Numbered from the stretch's first letter, positions 10,441-20,354 are shown. The stretch is 64,000 bases of DNA from Siphonodentalium dalli (GCA_032622095.1 CP136069.1:202538690-202602689), one strand, 5' to 3'. The notes: generated by a model from the sequence alone, not told the origin. Made by a program: numbers and translations.

Positions 10441-10619
10441 TAATAGCTGATTGGCTCCCTGCTGGTGATGAATAATTCAGGAATAATTCTACAATATCAT
10501 GTTTTATGGATAGATCTTTGCCCCCAATATATTCTGTGGGCATGTCTAATATGGTAATTTGAGGGACCTGTTAGGGGTTGTGAAATACATACACACTGAA
10601 TTGCCTGCATGGAGTTACC

Positions 10620-12242
10620 CAGGTCGGGCACATCACCCAAACGAGCTAAGTTGCCCCTTTGAGCTATCGTAGCCCCAACGAGCTAAAATAAGTGTCAACA
10701 AACCCCACAATTATTCATTTTGACAGTCCTTCGATTTTAAGGCGCGCAATTGCGCTTGCGGATCTAAATACCAGCGAGTTATTAAATGCGCACGCCGAAA
10801 ATATCAAATGCGCGCATCGGAATTTGCAACCAGTGAACGAGATTTTAACAAACAACACACCAATGGTTAAACGCCAACAAGACTATTCACCATGTATCTT
10901 TCTCAGCAGTGATGACGTTGATTACGAACCTGGTAGCAAAGATCAAAGCGGCGTCTTTCGCACTCAATGATTGGGGTGACACCTCGTCACAACTACTGCA
11001 CGTGCGAGTTCCCGCAAAAAGCAGACTGACTTTGGCGGCAGCGTTTATGTTTCACCTTGCAGTATTTCGAGGATTCATTTGGACAATTTGTACCAATGCG
11101 AATACTATTATATAAATTTATGCAGATTACGGTATATCATGTCTGATAGTGACAGCGACAATGCTCAAAATATTATCAAAACGAAAGAGTTGATTCGTCG
11201 GAATACAGTGAATCTGATCGCGGTTATATGATTCCACTTCTGAGTTCGAAGTTTTAATCGAGTCTGAGCATGTGCTCTCAGACCCGGAAGTCGACTAATT
11301 GTGATATTCTGACTTGCTGACAAACGTTGGTCAGTGAAAATACTTAATTACCATCCGGAATCTTTAACTCAGCCATGCTTCAGTTATGTACTATTTCCTT
11401 GGCTCGTTTATGTTCAGTCATGCTCTAGATAGTTACTAATCTAAGACCGCGAAAACGCCGCAGACTTCGATAGTAGCCATACTAGCCAAGCTCTCATTGG
11501 TCAAACTAAAAAACTTCATCTTAACTGGATAACTAATGGCAGTTCTTCGCTCATCGATGACTTTCAAAATTTGACAGCTACGGCAGTCAGAGACTATTGT
11601 TTGATAAAACTGAATAAAACTGATATAAATATGTTTTATTTGTGTTTCTGGGAGAATGATACTTGTGCATTATACACATGTTTGTCTTTATTCAGTAGTC
11701 ATTTCATCAATTTTAATTTTAATTGTGCTCCCTCAAAAAAGGCGCGCGCAAATCCCAAAAGCTCCGAGTGATATACGGCGCACCTACGTTTTCCAAAATC
11801 GAAGGACTGTTTTGACCTTTTGCGACAATTTGCAATCACGATATTGGGTGATGTAAAATTGAGAACACTGCCAGCTTCTCCCCTACCAAGAAATTACGAG
11901 TGCAAACAACTGGTCACTACCTAGGGTTAATTAGCCATAGTACTAGTAATTACCCATATCCGTGTATACCTGCCCCAAAAAGCTCTAAACGTTTTTTTTT
12001 TCAAAAAATCTGCGACAATAAAGGAAACATTTTACTGAAAAAAATTAAATCTTGGATTTCCTGAGGCCAAGTAAGGGCGCACTTGATGAGCCGTAACTTA
12101 CATCACCCAATATCATGATCGCTAATTGTCGCAATGAGTCGAAATGAATAACTGTGGGGTTTGTTGACACTTATTTTAGCTCGATGGGGCTACGATAGCT
12201 CAAAGGGGCAACTTAGCTCGTTTGGGTGGTGTGCCCGACCTG
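10620..12242. mobile_element. Non-autonomous element with >100-bp terminal inverted repeats and TTACC TSD
   Basis: The ends start CAGGTCGGGCAC and stay almost identical in inverted orientation for about 105 bp, through AACGAGCTAAGTTGCCCC and AACAAACCCCACA. They differ at only a handful of bases. TTACC abuts the element at 10615-10619 and 12243-12247, consistent with a 5-bp duplication. The interior holds broken, acidic, serine/aspartate-rich frames (for example MSDSDSDNAQN at about 11140 and SEFEVLIESEHVLSDPEVD at about 11240). These resemble a decayed transposase N-terminus, but I cannot name the superfamily. Confidence 0.75.
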
Positions 12243-12312
12243 TTACCAACATTATCAACAATTTTTGTTTTCCCGGTATACCGGGTCGGAAAATGGCCTG
12301 GATCAGCCCCTG
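12243..12312. mobile_element. Right-end fragment of CAGGG-type element
   Basis: It ends GGATCAGCCCCTG, close to the right ends at 6679 and 9578. A GGTATACCGGG motif lies inside. Its left part is missing or separated by the neighbouring insertion. Confidence 0.35.
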
Positions 12313-12335
12313 CCAATTAATAGGACTGTGATCAT

Positions 12336-13209
12336 TAGAGATGGGCGGTTAACCGTGGAATCAGTTCGGTTTCGGTTGTCGGGAAAAACCGGAAATGACA
12401 ACCGTGGTAAGTTGGGAAAACCCGTAATTTCGGTTGTCACAACTTCCTGTAATCATGGCAGAACACGACGAACAAACGAGTCCTGTGTGGAAATATTTTT
12501 CAAAGAAAGATAAGAAATCTAAGTGTGCCACCTGTAATATATGCAGAAAGGAGTTCGCACGGTGAAATCGCGCGACGAATTAATTACGTTGCTTCCGTGT
12601 ACACCTATTTTCGCCGTAGTAAACACAAGTCAGTTTATTTCTCATGTTATTTTAATCATTAAGGCCGTACAAATACTCTGAAAGGTGAATTTGATAACGA
12701 GGATACGATATCAAAAGGACGTATCAATGATTGTTACCCGCATTCCCTATTAGTTTTTATCACTGTTTGGATGTTAAATCGTCAAATATATTTGTGCGCC
12801 GTTGATTAAAAATGTTATGCCGGAATCGGAGCCGGAATGAATTATACCGTTTGTCGGTAAACTGTTGAGAAATAGCACTCATTCAGGTGACTTGTATTGG
12901 ATGCATGTATACTGTATACACAATACACAGACTCACTTGCATTCTAGCACTGCCACTCGACATGGACATTAACAATATACATGTAATAGTAACAATATGA
13001 TACATAATTTAATATTATAAAAGGACATGTACCTCACAAGTTATGGTGATACAATTGGTGTGTTTTCTTTGTAATATGATGAAGCATAATTAGATTTTGT
13101 TCACATTAGTAATTTTTATTAATAAAAACCGAAACCGAAACCGAGACTCAACTCTTTTTCCACAACCGAAACCGAAACCGAGGCAAAATTTCACAACCGC
13201 CCATCTCTA
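12336..13209. mobile_element. hAT non-autonomous element, perfect 8-bp TSD GTGATCAT
   Basis: The ends are TAGAGATGGGCGGTT and its exact reverse complement AACCGCCCATCTCTA. GTGATCAT flanks both sides (12328-12335 and 13210-13217), the 8-bp signature of hAT insertion. CGGTTTCGGTTGT-type subterminal repeats occur near both ends. The element is 874 bp and holds only a broken BED-finger remnant, so it needs a transposase in trans. It shares its ends with the element at 14567-17478. Confidence 0.92.
12455..12565 (+). pseudogene. BED zinc-finger remnant of a hAT transposase
   Basis: An ATG 119 bases inside the hAT end opens a 36-codon frame, MAEHDEQTSPVWKYFSKKDK, followed by a CATC pair and CRKEF, then stops at TGA. 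SPVWxYF followed by CxxC is the start of the BED finger that hAT transposases use for DNA binding. The second half of the finger and the catalytic domain are absent. What remains is a relic left by internal deletion. Confidence 0.75.
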
Positions 13210-13217
13210 GTGATCAT

Positions 13218-14345
13218 ATACCTTTTTGGAAAGCTAGAATAATAATCTAGCGACAATGCGTACGTAGCAGAATTTAGATTTTTATCCCCGGGTGGATATA
13301 ATTTGACATTTATTAAAAAGTTAAAGTAGTTCACCAATTTATCATTGTTTACAATATTTCCATCAAATGATGTCAAAATGTCGCAAAACAAAAAATCTGC
13401 TTCGCGTTGTCACTAGATATAATGCTCAAATATTGCAAATAATACAGGACATGTGTCATGAAGCATTCAATTGATTCATCTGAGGTTTGTAAATATTGAG
13501 TAATCTTGTCTTGAAAATTAACATTGAATTCCCCATTCAAATGTTTCCACTGGATTCTAGACGTTTCGTACCGTAACCATGGTACTAGTAGTTTCGTACC
13601 TGGACGTTTCGTACCATAATTTTTGGTCGTTTCGTACCGTTTTGTTTGGTCGATTCGTACCACGGAAATCAATTGAATTGGGTTAAGAATTAACATGAAT
13701 CATTGTAAGATCGATCTTACCGTCATTCTAAAACATAAATAAATATAATTATAATCAGAACTTCCAAAATCTGAGTTTTAATTAAGGCCAAAACGAAGAA
13801 TACCTGTGTTTAGGGTAACCCGCCCGCCCCTACTCAAAACCTGCCGCCAAATTCCATTTTATCGTTTTTCAAAAATTTCCTCCGACTTCATTTTATTTTT
13901 TTTATAATTAGGAATTCGCGACTACGGAATTAGCTTAAAGGAATCACTGAACTAAATGGTTTCCCATAGGCGACAGTGTTAACGTTTCGGCCAAATTCAC
14001 TGAATTGAAGCCTGCAGGCCATACCAGTGATGTTTACCCAGCTAGATTGACACCAGTTGATCACGAAAATGCAAGAAAAATCATAGGTCATGTGTTTACT
14101 TTTTAAAATAAATCCCCAAGTGTACGACAGGGCTATCCCACAGCCAAATTTGATCTGGAAAAACCCAGATCTACAACAGCTACAATATAGTTAAATACAT
14201 TTCCCGCTCACAAAAGTCCGTTCCCCCATTCACTCACCAGTTTAAATTATTTAGATATTATGTACAAATCAAATAAACGCGATGTCATCCTTTAATAACG
14301 TGACGCATGTATCAGGTGAAGGTCATTCTTCAGTTACCTTCACCT
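13218..14345. other. Mostly featureless AT-rich sequence
   Basis: Apart from the GTTTCGTACC cluster at 13563-13661, I see no gene, splice-bounded exon or transposon end here. A frame of 107 codons on the minus strand (to 13696) runs through the cluster, starts without an ATG in good context and looks like chance. Confidence 0.35.
13563..13661. repeat. Cluster of five GTTTCGTACC motifs
   Basis: GTTTCGTACC lies at 13563, 13591, 13606 and 13629, with GATTCGTACC at 13652. Spacings are 28, 15, 23 and 23 bases. Several copies are preceded by GAC or GGTC. The rest of each unit is poorly conserved, so this looks more like clustered binding-site-type motifs or a decayed minisatellite than a clean tandem repeat. 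Confidence 0.6.
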
Positions 14346-14466
14346 TTAGCATTCCACGGTGTACTCGCTCCCCGACTCTGGAACACATTTAGTTCCCTGA
14401 TTCCTATACAAGTAAACCATTTCCTTGCAAATATCGTCAATTCTCGAAAAACGGAAGTGCCGCCAT
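14346..14466 (-). CDS. Candidate first exon, left arm of a divergent pair (frameshifted)
   Basis: On the minus strand ACAACAATGGCGGCACTTCC supplies a start codon in a context that overlaps YY1 (ATGGCGGC) and Ets (CGGAAGT on the plus strand) type motifs. The frame opens MAALPFFEN and stops. One base away the frame IDDICKEMVYLYRNQG, then TKCVPESGSEYTVEC, is open to TAA at 14346. A single-base indel near 14440 would connect them. The sequence ends near possible donors (AAGGTGAAG, AAGGTAACT). I do not recognise the protein. It could be a real gene with an assembly error, a pseudogene, or chance. Confidence 0.35.
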
Positions 14467-14759
14467 TGTTGTTGTAGTATATTCGTATTCCCTCGTCATT
14501 GTTCGGCAAACCTCGCCGATTTCTCGAAAGCGGAAACCAGAAAACACGCGATACTTGTGCCGGAATTAGAGATGGGCGGTTTTGATTTTTTACGTTCGGT
14601 TTCGGTTTTTTTGGGAGAAAAAACCTCTGTTTCTGTTCGGTTTTCGTTTTTTTTTTACTAGATAGTAAAATTATACTGAAATACATACAATTTGAGTACA
14701 TACTTTCAAAGTAACCGTAATTAGAGTCAATAATGTCCAGACGATCAAAGTGTTCATAC

Positions 14760-14938
14760 CATTTACTTGGTTTAGTTTTCGACTGTCTGGCCAGGTTGCT
14801 GGTATTTGCATGCTCTGATACGACGTTTTTATGACATATTAAGCAGCGACATTGTTTGGAGTCGTCTCCAGTTAGACGCGTAAAATAACTCCAAACAGGG
14901 CTTTTTGTTGAACCCTGTTCGTTATATTGTTCGGACAT
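14760..14938 (-). pseudogene. BED zinc-finger remnant of a hAT transposase
   Basis: From an ATG at 14938 the frame reads MSEQYNEQGSTKSPVWSYF, then QCRCLICHK and HANTSNLARQSKTKPSKW. SPVWSYF and CxxC match the first half of a BED finger. The expected HxxxxH pair after NTSNL has been lost (LARQSK in place of a histidine-rich helix). The frame continues into the hAT terminal repeat and then host sequence, so the 202-codon open frame ending at 14330 is not a single real protein. The finger differs from the remnant at 12455, indicating two hAT lineages with similar ends. Confidence 0.65.
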
Positions 14939-15295
14939 GTTTTGAAAAAGAACAAAAACAGTCGCCTACGATATTATAACAACACATATCTGAGACGAAA
15001 TGGACACATTCCGATATAATGTTGATCAGAGAGGCCGATAATTTGATAACAATATCAACTAATATATAAAGTACCTGGGGAGGTATAATATAAAGTAGAT
15101 TTAAGTGAAAATAAAAGGTCGCAGACCACATGTCCCCCGACTCGAGTGGTAAACTTCATGATTGGATTTGTTAGAAGGATACTATTTGCAACAATGTTAT
15201 ACAGTATATAGATGTTGCAAACCACCGCAAAATTTCTTGGCAAAATTTCTTGGACAAAACAACCCGATGAACAAACGCATGCAAACGCGAAAAAA

Positions 15296-15806
15296 TGATA
15301 TTTTTGTATTAGCTATATAGATGTTGCAAATCACCAACATGTTAGGAACAATATCCCAGAGTTTCAAATCTCTACATTTAAAACTGTAGGAGGAGTTGAT
15401 TACACCATGAAGGTACCCAATCTCATCCAAAAGGCAAAAATGTTCCAAATTTTCTAAGTCGAAAACCCCCCAAAAATATGGAAAAAATGATATTTTTTAT
15501 TAGCTATATAGATGTTGCAAATCACCAACATGTTAGGAACAATATCCCAGAGTTTCAAATCTCTACATTTAAAACTGTAGGAGGAGTTGATTACACCATG
15601 AAGGTACCCAATCTCATCCAAAAGGCAAAAATGTTCCAAATTTTCTAAGTCGAAAACCCCCCCAAAAATATGGAAAAAATGATATTTTTGATTAGCTATA
15701 TAGATGTTGCAAATCACCAACATGTTAGGAACAATATCCCAGAGTTTCAAATCTCTACGTTTAAAACTGTAGGAGGAGTTGATTACACCATGAAGGTACC
15801 CAATCT
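15296..15806. repeat. Tandem array A, about 192-bp unit, 2.7 copies
   Basis: ATGGAAAAAATGATATT starts units at 15478 and 15670. Each unit contains TAGATGTTGCAAATCACCAA, GGAACAATATCCCAGAG, GTAGGAGGAGTTGATTAC and GAAGGTACCCAATCTC. Copies appear more than 97 percent identical by eye. Repeated open frames of about 61 codons on the minus strand are translations of this unit and not genes. Confidence 0.9.
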
Positions 15807-16186
15807 CGGACGGACGGACGCACGGACGAACAAATGGGTAGATATGTGGCTCCGACCTATGTGGCTAGAAATGGTAATGTGGCTTTAGTTTTTATGTGGC
15901 TTCTCAAGTAGCCATAAAATTTTATGTGGCTATCAAGTAGTAGATAGTGATAAAACTCCAGATTATGGATTCATAACATGTTGGAATTATAGCAGAAGAA
16001 GCTGATTAAAACTCAAAAACTTGCACACAGCAACTGGGACAGTGGAATAGGAGAAACTGACAGGTCCGTGATTGGGTGGCTAGCCACATAAATGTCAGTC
16101 AGTGTCCGACATCTCCTATTGACGGGTCATGGATGTCTAAATCGATGGACTTTTTGTTTCCAAATTTTGAGTGACTACAAAATTAA

Positions 16187-17163
16187 ATAAAAGGTCGCAG
16201 ACCACATGTCCCCCGACTCGAGTGGTAAACTTCATGATTGGATTTGTTAGAAGGATACTATTTGCAACAATGTTATACAGTATATAGATGTTGCAAACCA
16301 CCGCAAAATTTCTTGGACAAAACAACCCGATGAACATACGCATGCAAACGCGAAAAAAATGATATTTTTGTATTAGCTATATAGATGTTGCAAATCACCA
16401 ACATGTTAGGAACAATATCCCAGAGTTTCAAATCTCTACATTTAAAACTGTAGGAGGAGTTGATTACACCATGAAGGTACCCAATCTCATCCAAAAGGCA
16501 AAAATGTTCCAAATTTTCTAAGTCGAAAACCCCCCAAAAATATGGAAAAAATGATATTTTTTATTAGCTATATAGATGTTGCAAATCACCAACATGTTAG
16601 GAACAATATCCCAGAGTTTCAAATCTCTACATTTAAAACTGTAGGAGGAGTTGATTACACCATGAAGGTACCCAATCTCATCCAAAAGGCAAAAATGTTC
16701 CAAATTTTCTAAGTCGAAAACCCCCCAAAAATATGGAAAAAATGAAATTTTTTATTAGCTATATAGATGTTGCAAATCACCAACATGTTAGGAACAATAT
16801 CCCAGAGTTTCAAATCTCTACATTTAAAACTGTAGGAGGAGTTGATTACACCATGAAGGTACCCAATCTCATCCAAAAGGCAAAAATGTTCCAAATTTTC
16901 TAAGTCGAAAACCCCCCAAAAATATGGAAAAAATGATATTTTTGATTAGCTCTATAGATGTTGCAAATCACCAACATGTTAGGAACAATATCCCAGAGTT
17001 TCAAATCTCTACGTTTAAAACTGTAGGAGGAGTTGATTACACCATGAAGGTACCCAATCTCGGACGCACGGACGCACGGACGGACGGACGGACGGACGGA
17101 CGGACGCACGGACGGACGGACGAGGGTCATTACTATAGTCCTCCGACGGAAACGTCGGGGGAC
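16187..17163. mobile_element. Inner pearl/DTC84-like tandem-repeat element
   Basis: This is a second, more complete copy of the element around it. It has the same left part (AATAAAAGGTCGCAGACCAC, TGTCCCCCGACTCGAG), core units, a long ACGG tract (about 17062-17121), GAGGGTCATTACTATAGTCC and a terminal hairpin CTCCGACGGAAACGTCGGGG at 17141-17160. The first 11 bases TGTCCCCCGAC and the end GTCGGGGGACA are inverted repeats. The two copies are nearly identical in their left 180 bp, so the insertions were probably close in time. Confidence 0.7.
16354..17062. repeat. Tandem array B, about 191-bp unit, 3.7 copies
   Basis: Unit starts lie near 16541, 16732 and 16923 with the same sequence as array A. 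The last copy is truncated at CCCAATCTC, where the ACGG tract begins, exactly as in array A. Identical truncation points mean the cores were inherited as part of the element. Confidence 0.9.
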
Positions 17164-17548
17164 AATAAGCTGATTAGGCCAAATAGATCATTTTTGAACG
17201 TCCATCTGAAAGCTGTTACGTGGCTAGCCACGCAACGGAAGTTATGCACATAAATATCCATTTTACACAATCTTAGTCACATAAGTAGTCATTAGTAAAC
17301 ACGGACGCACGGACGGACGAGGGTCATTTCTATAGTCCTCCAACGGAAACGTCGGGGGACAAATAAACATATATAATAAAACCGTACTGTCGGTTTGAGC
17401 AGAATCGCGTCGGTCGGTTTTCGGTTTATTGTCAAAAACCGAAACAGAGTTGTTTTCTCGGTTAACCGCCCATCACTAGCCGGAATATGTATTAACTAGC
17501 AAATCGAAAGTAACCGGATATTTTGCCGATTGCACATGGCGATTGAAT

Positions 17549-17812
17549 ATGGCGGAAACACTTCCGTGTGCGGATATATCCTGCATTTTAGCCATTAAAC
17601 TTCACAAATGCGTTCATATGAATCAGACTAGAACGTTGGCGTTGCCGCATGTATGTGCCATTTCCAATGGAGGAACTCTTGTTAAATTCACCTTCTGAGT
17701 TGAATATTTCGCTAAATTTCTTAGTATTCGAGTCGGTGGATAAACAAAATATCAAAAGTGTCTTGTGTGGGAAATTGAACAGTAATATGTCCACTCGTAT
17801 GATTTGGCCGGT
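17549..17812 (+). CDS. Candidate first exon, right arm of the divergent pair (frameshifted)
   Basis: The ATG in AATATGGCGGAAACACTTCC opens MAETLPCADISCILAIKLHK, continues through RTLALPHVCAISNGGTLVK and stops at TGA at 17696. The overlapping next frame is open through SELNISLNFLVFESVDKQ and IKSVLCGKLNSNM, and possibly on to 17897. A one-base frameshift around 17690 would join them. A possible donor (CCGGTAATA) lies at 17812. Composition is protein-like in both segments, but I recognise no family. It could be a decayed gene or a sequencing indel. The opposite strand is also open across much of it, which lowers confidence. Confidence 0.35.
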
Positions 17813-17897
17813 AATATCCGAGCTTCAGCGTGAACATAAACCGTTTAATTTTCAACACTACTCACTAGACACTTATTCTATATATAATATCATTTAA

Positions 17898-19516
17898 TAT
17901 CATGCTGTATACATGTCATTGAACTTCTGCAACACCATTAAACTGATTAAAGCTACCATGGGAATATTGGGATTGATTAGTGTGACACTGGTTATACTAA
18001 TAGACGATTAGAAGGCACGAATACTTAAATATTATTCCCTGTGAAAAATAAAATGGAAAAATAAAATAAAATGAAGTACCGCCCACCCGTCCCTGTTTTT
18101 TTCCCTCATGTTACCCTAGGCTAAACTCAGGTATTCTGAGTGTACCAAGTTTTGGCCTAATAATAATATCATAAATAATAAAATATGTATGAATATTAAT
18201 TATTATTTGGATGTCGAGAGTAGATTATACTAGATTATAGATACTAAATAGGATTATGCAAGCTTTCCAACAATCATCGATGCAATGTCAATGAAAATGT
18301 GTGTCTGCATGCAGCATAGCGAAGTTCCATTCGGTCATTTTAGATTTTTGAAATTTAGTATTTACTAATAATTTACTTATTTAGTTAATTTTAAATTGAA
18401 AATTAACACTGAATAATGAAATCCGAAATCCTTCATTCAAATTTGGCCACTTTACCTCTTTCTTAAAACACTTCTTGGTCCAATACTCACTGCATTCAAC
18501 ATTCAATACTCACCAAAGTGATCCAAAGTGAAATAATGTTGTTTTTGTTGAAAAATTGTTGAAAGAAGCTTGTCGATCGTCACAGTCACAGTCACTTTCA
18601 CTTCAGTTGATCAAAATGGCGACCAGTTGACCGCGTGGAAAAAACTTTATCTGTGATTGAGTCTCAGACTAGTGACGTCGAATCTAGTGACGTCCAATCA
18701 AAATGGTCCTTGTCCGAAACGATGAGTCCGTAGAAGTGTTGGAAATTCAGCACTTTGCGAGGTGCTACCGAAAACGCATTATACCTGACGTAAGGCTCTT
18801 TTGAGTACACTTCAGGTGTGAAAATGGCACCTGTACTGCCGAAATCAGTGTAACACTTGCCAAGTGTAAGAATACAGCACTTGAGTTTTTTGCGTGATAT
18901 AGCTACATCATTTAGTTATTTGTATATATATCCAAGATTTCACATGACGCATAGCCATTTAAAATATGTGTATGAGAACTAGTTGCAATTTTGTATGCAT
19001 ATTATATATGTTGCCTGTAACACCCCCCCCCCCCCCCCCCCCCCCGAGATATAAAATGATATATACTGATGCGCCAATTCGGCATGTGCTGGAAAACAAT
19101 TCTCAGGAAATTATTCCATAATAATATAATAATAAATTGAATTTCACTAAATAAAAGAGTTCTAAATATTATGTATATTTTAATTCAGTTATTGCAACTG
19201 AGAAATAAAACAATAAAGTACGGTACAAATAATATACTTACATATGTTATGCGCTTCGTCTATGATCCAAGAAAGAACAAACTACCTATGAAAAACAAAT
19301 CTGGAACGGCTGTATATATCCACAAAAATATCAATCCACCCGCGGAATTATAGCGCCTAATCAGCCACTGTCCAATGATGTTGCCAAATTAAGTTCCTTG
19401 ACCCCTCCCATAGCAGTTTCATAAAGATCAACATAATTAAATTGTATTGTTTTCAGTTGTCTTTGAAAAAAAATAGTATCTCCGCAGATGTCAGATTATA
19501 AGAATTTCAAGCCACT
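17898..19516. other. No recognised gene; poly-C tract
   Basis: AT-rich sequence with a C23-type tract at about 19022-19045. A block at 18560-18700 has AGTCACAGTCACTTTCACTT and repeated TAGTGACGTC (about 18670-18695), which resemble CREB/ATF half sites, but no exon follows. I see nothing else that I can support. Confidence 0.35.
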
Positions 19517-19517
19517 T

Positions 19518-19560
19518 ATATATATATATTCTTTATTGCCTCCTTTTGAGGAGAGATATA
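19518..19560 (-). terminator. LINE 3' terminus: hairpin, AATAAAG signal and TA tail
   Basis: On the minus strand CTCCTCAAAAGGAG can form a short hairpin. It is followed by GCAATAAAGAAT and a TATATATATATA tail. The AATAAA hexamer is a polyadenylation signal, and the simple-repeat tail replaces poly(A), as in CR1-like and related LINEs. Confidence 0.65.
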
Positions 19561-19794
19561 ATTTGTACATGGTCATTTACAAATATATTGTACATATATC
19601 AAGAGATCAAATCACAAGCACATGAACTCAATGTATAAATATAGACATGTAACGTTATAATGATCACATGCGAATGGTGTATAATTGTAAATACAATGTA
19701 AACATAGTACTCGTGTTCTCGAGTACTGAACGTATAACTCGAAATATAGACTATTTATAAAACAAATTGTACATAAAATGGATACGCAGAACGA

Positions 19795-20345
19795 AGTTAC
19801 ATATATCACACCCGTGTGGTCGACGGTGGTCGTCACTAAGCAATATCTCACATGCGTGAGATTATTATGGTAATCCAATGTTATGCATGCGTAGACTAAT
19901 TAGAATACCACATTATATATATGTTGGGTGCAGAAAATAAATTTACATATATCGCATCCGTGTGATCGCTGGTGGGCATCACCAAGGAGTATCTCACATG
20001 CGAGAGGTCATGACATTATTCGTTATGTATAGTATGCTTAGATAATTTAGAATACACATGTTTGGTGCACAAAGCAGATGTATGTATCCATCACCCATAT
20101 AGCCGTCGAGTGACGGGCGTCACTAAAGAACACCTCACATGCGTGAGGTTGTTATGCTAATAGTTAGGCAGCATATACTATTTAGAAAATAAATTATATA
20201 TATATATATGTGTTAGCCTGCACACACACAAAAAAAATATATATAGATATGTATATCACAACCGTGTGATCGAATGAGGAGCAACACTACAGAAAATATT
20301 ACATGCATTAGGTTCTAATGTTAATTCAGAAGTTTGGCTTGTATC
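19795..20345. repeat. Four degenerate ~140-bp repeats in the LINE 3' UTR
   Basis: Units start near 19800, 19950, 20085 and 20250. Each has ATATATCRCAYCCGTGTGRTCG, then a GGTGGGCRTCACTAA-type block, then CTCACATGCGTGAGRT, a 14-bp near-palindrome, and ends with a TTTAGAAAATAAATT-like stretch. The fourth copy is the most diverged. Repeats of this kind inside a LINE 3' UTR are unusual. Confidence 0.75.
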
Positions 20346-20354
20346 CTGACATTG

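Larger units (their letters stand above)
15830..17299. mobile_element. Unclassified insertion X within the ACGG tract of the outer element
   Basis: Sequence at 15830-16186 and 17163-17299 interrupts the ACGG microsatellite of the outer element and is itself split by the inner tandem-repeat element. It is marked by repeated ATGTGGC motifs and by GTGGCTAGCCAC palindromes at about 16076 and 17219. The outer edges (ATGTGGCTAGAAATGG and the complement of CAATCTTAGTCACAT) are loosely inverted. No family is recognised. Confidence 0.4.
15109..17360. mobile_element. Outer pearl/DTC84-like tandem-repeat element (Helentron-type), interrupted
   Basis: The left unique part begins near AATAAAAGGTCGCAGACCAC and TGTCCCCCGACTCGAG. 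Core units (15296-15806) and an ACGG tract at 15808-15829 follow. After an interruption the ACGG tract resumes at 17300, then GAGGGTCATTTCTATAGTCC and the terminal hairpin CTCCAACGGAAACGTCGGGG. A unique 5' part, about 190-bp core repeats, ACGG microsatellite and a 3' hairpin are the described layout of bivalve pearl/DTC84-type elements, regarded as non-autonomous Helitron relatives. No protein is encoded. Confidence 0.65.
14567..17478. mobile_element. hAT element with perfect 8-bp TSD GCCGGAAT, carrying nested insertions
   Basis: The left end TAGAGATGGGCGGTT and right end AACCGCCCATCACTA are inverted with one mismatch. GCCGGAAT flanks at 14559-14566 and 17479-17486. Terminal regions contain CGGTTTCGG-like subterminal repeats. 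The hAT-derived sequence is about 14567-15108 and 17361-17478; the 2.25 kb between belongs to nested tandem-repeat elements. A minus-strand BED-finger remnant (14760-14938) faces the left end, so the catalytic part was deleted before or after insertion. Confidence 0.9.
14467..17548. promoter_or_regulatory. Putative bidirectional promoter interrupted by a hAT insertion
   Basis: Two divergent ATGs, at 14466 (minus) and 17549 (plus), both read ATGGCGG and are followed within a few bases by ACTTCCG, the complement of the Ets core CGGAAGT. Overlapping Ets and YY1-like sites at the start codon are typical of TATA-less housekeeping promoters. Removing the hAT element and one copy of its 8-bp duplication leaves about 160 bp between the two ATGs, the size of a compact bidirectional promoter. 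Activity is inferred, not shown. Confidence 0.35.

Noticed and set aside
14330-14938. A 202-codon minus-strand frame read as one protein
   Set aside because: It crosses the hAT terminal repeat and target duplication. The left part belongs to host sequence and the right part to a BED-finger relic.
15197-17130. Several near-identical minus-strand frames of 61-98 codons
   Set aside because: They are translations of the 191-bp tandem unit, recurring with the DNA repeat, with no sign of coding constraint.
18700-18725. GTCCGAAACGATGAGTCC, core-like hammerhead pieces in permuted order
   Set aside because: The GAAA and GATGA blocks are adjacent, with no room for the stems a permuted ribozyme would need.
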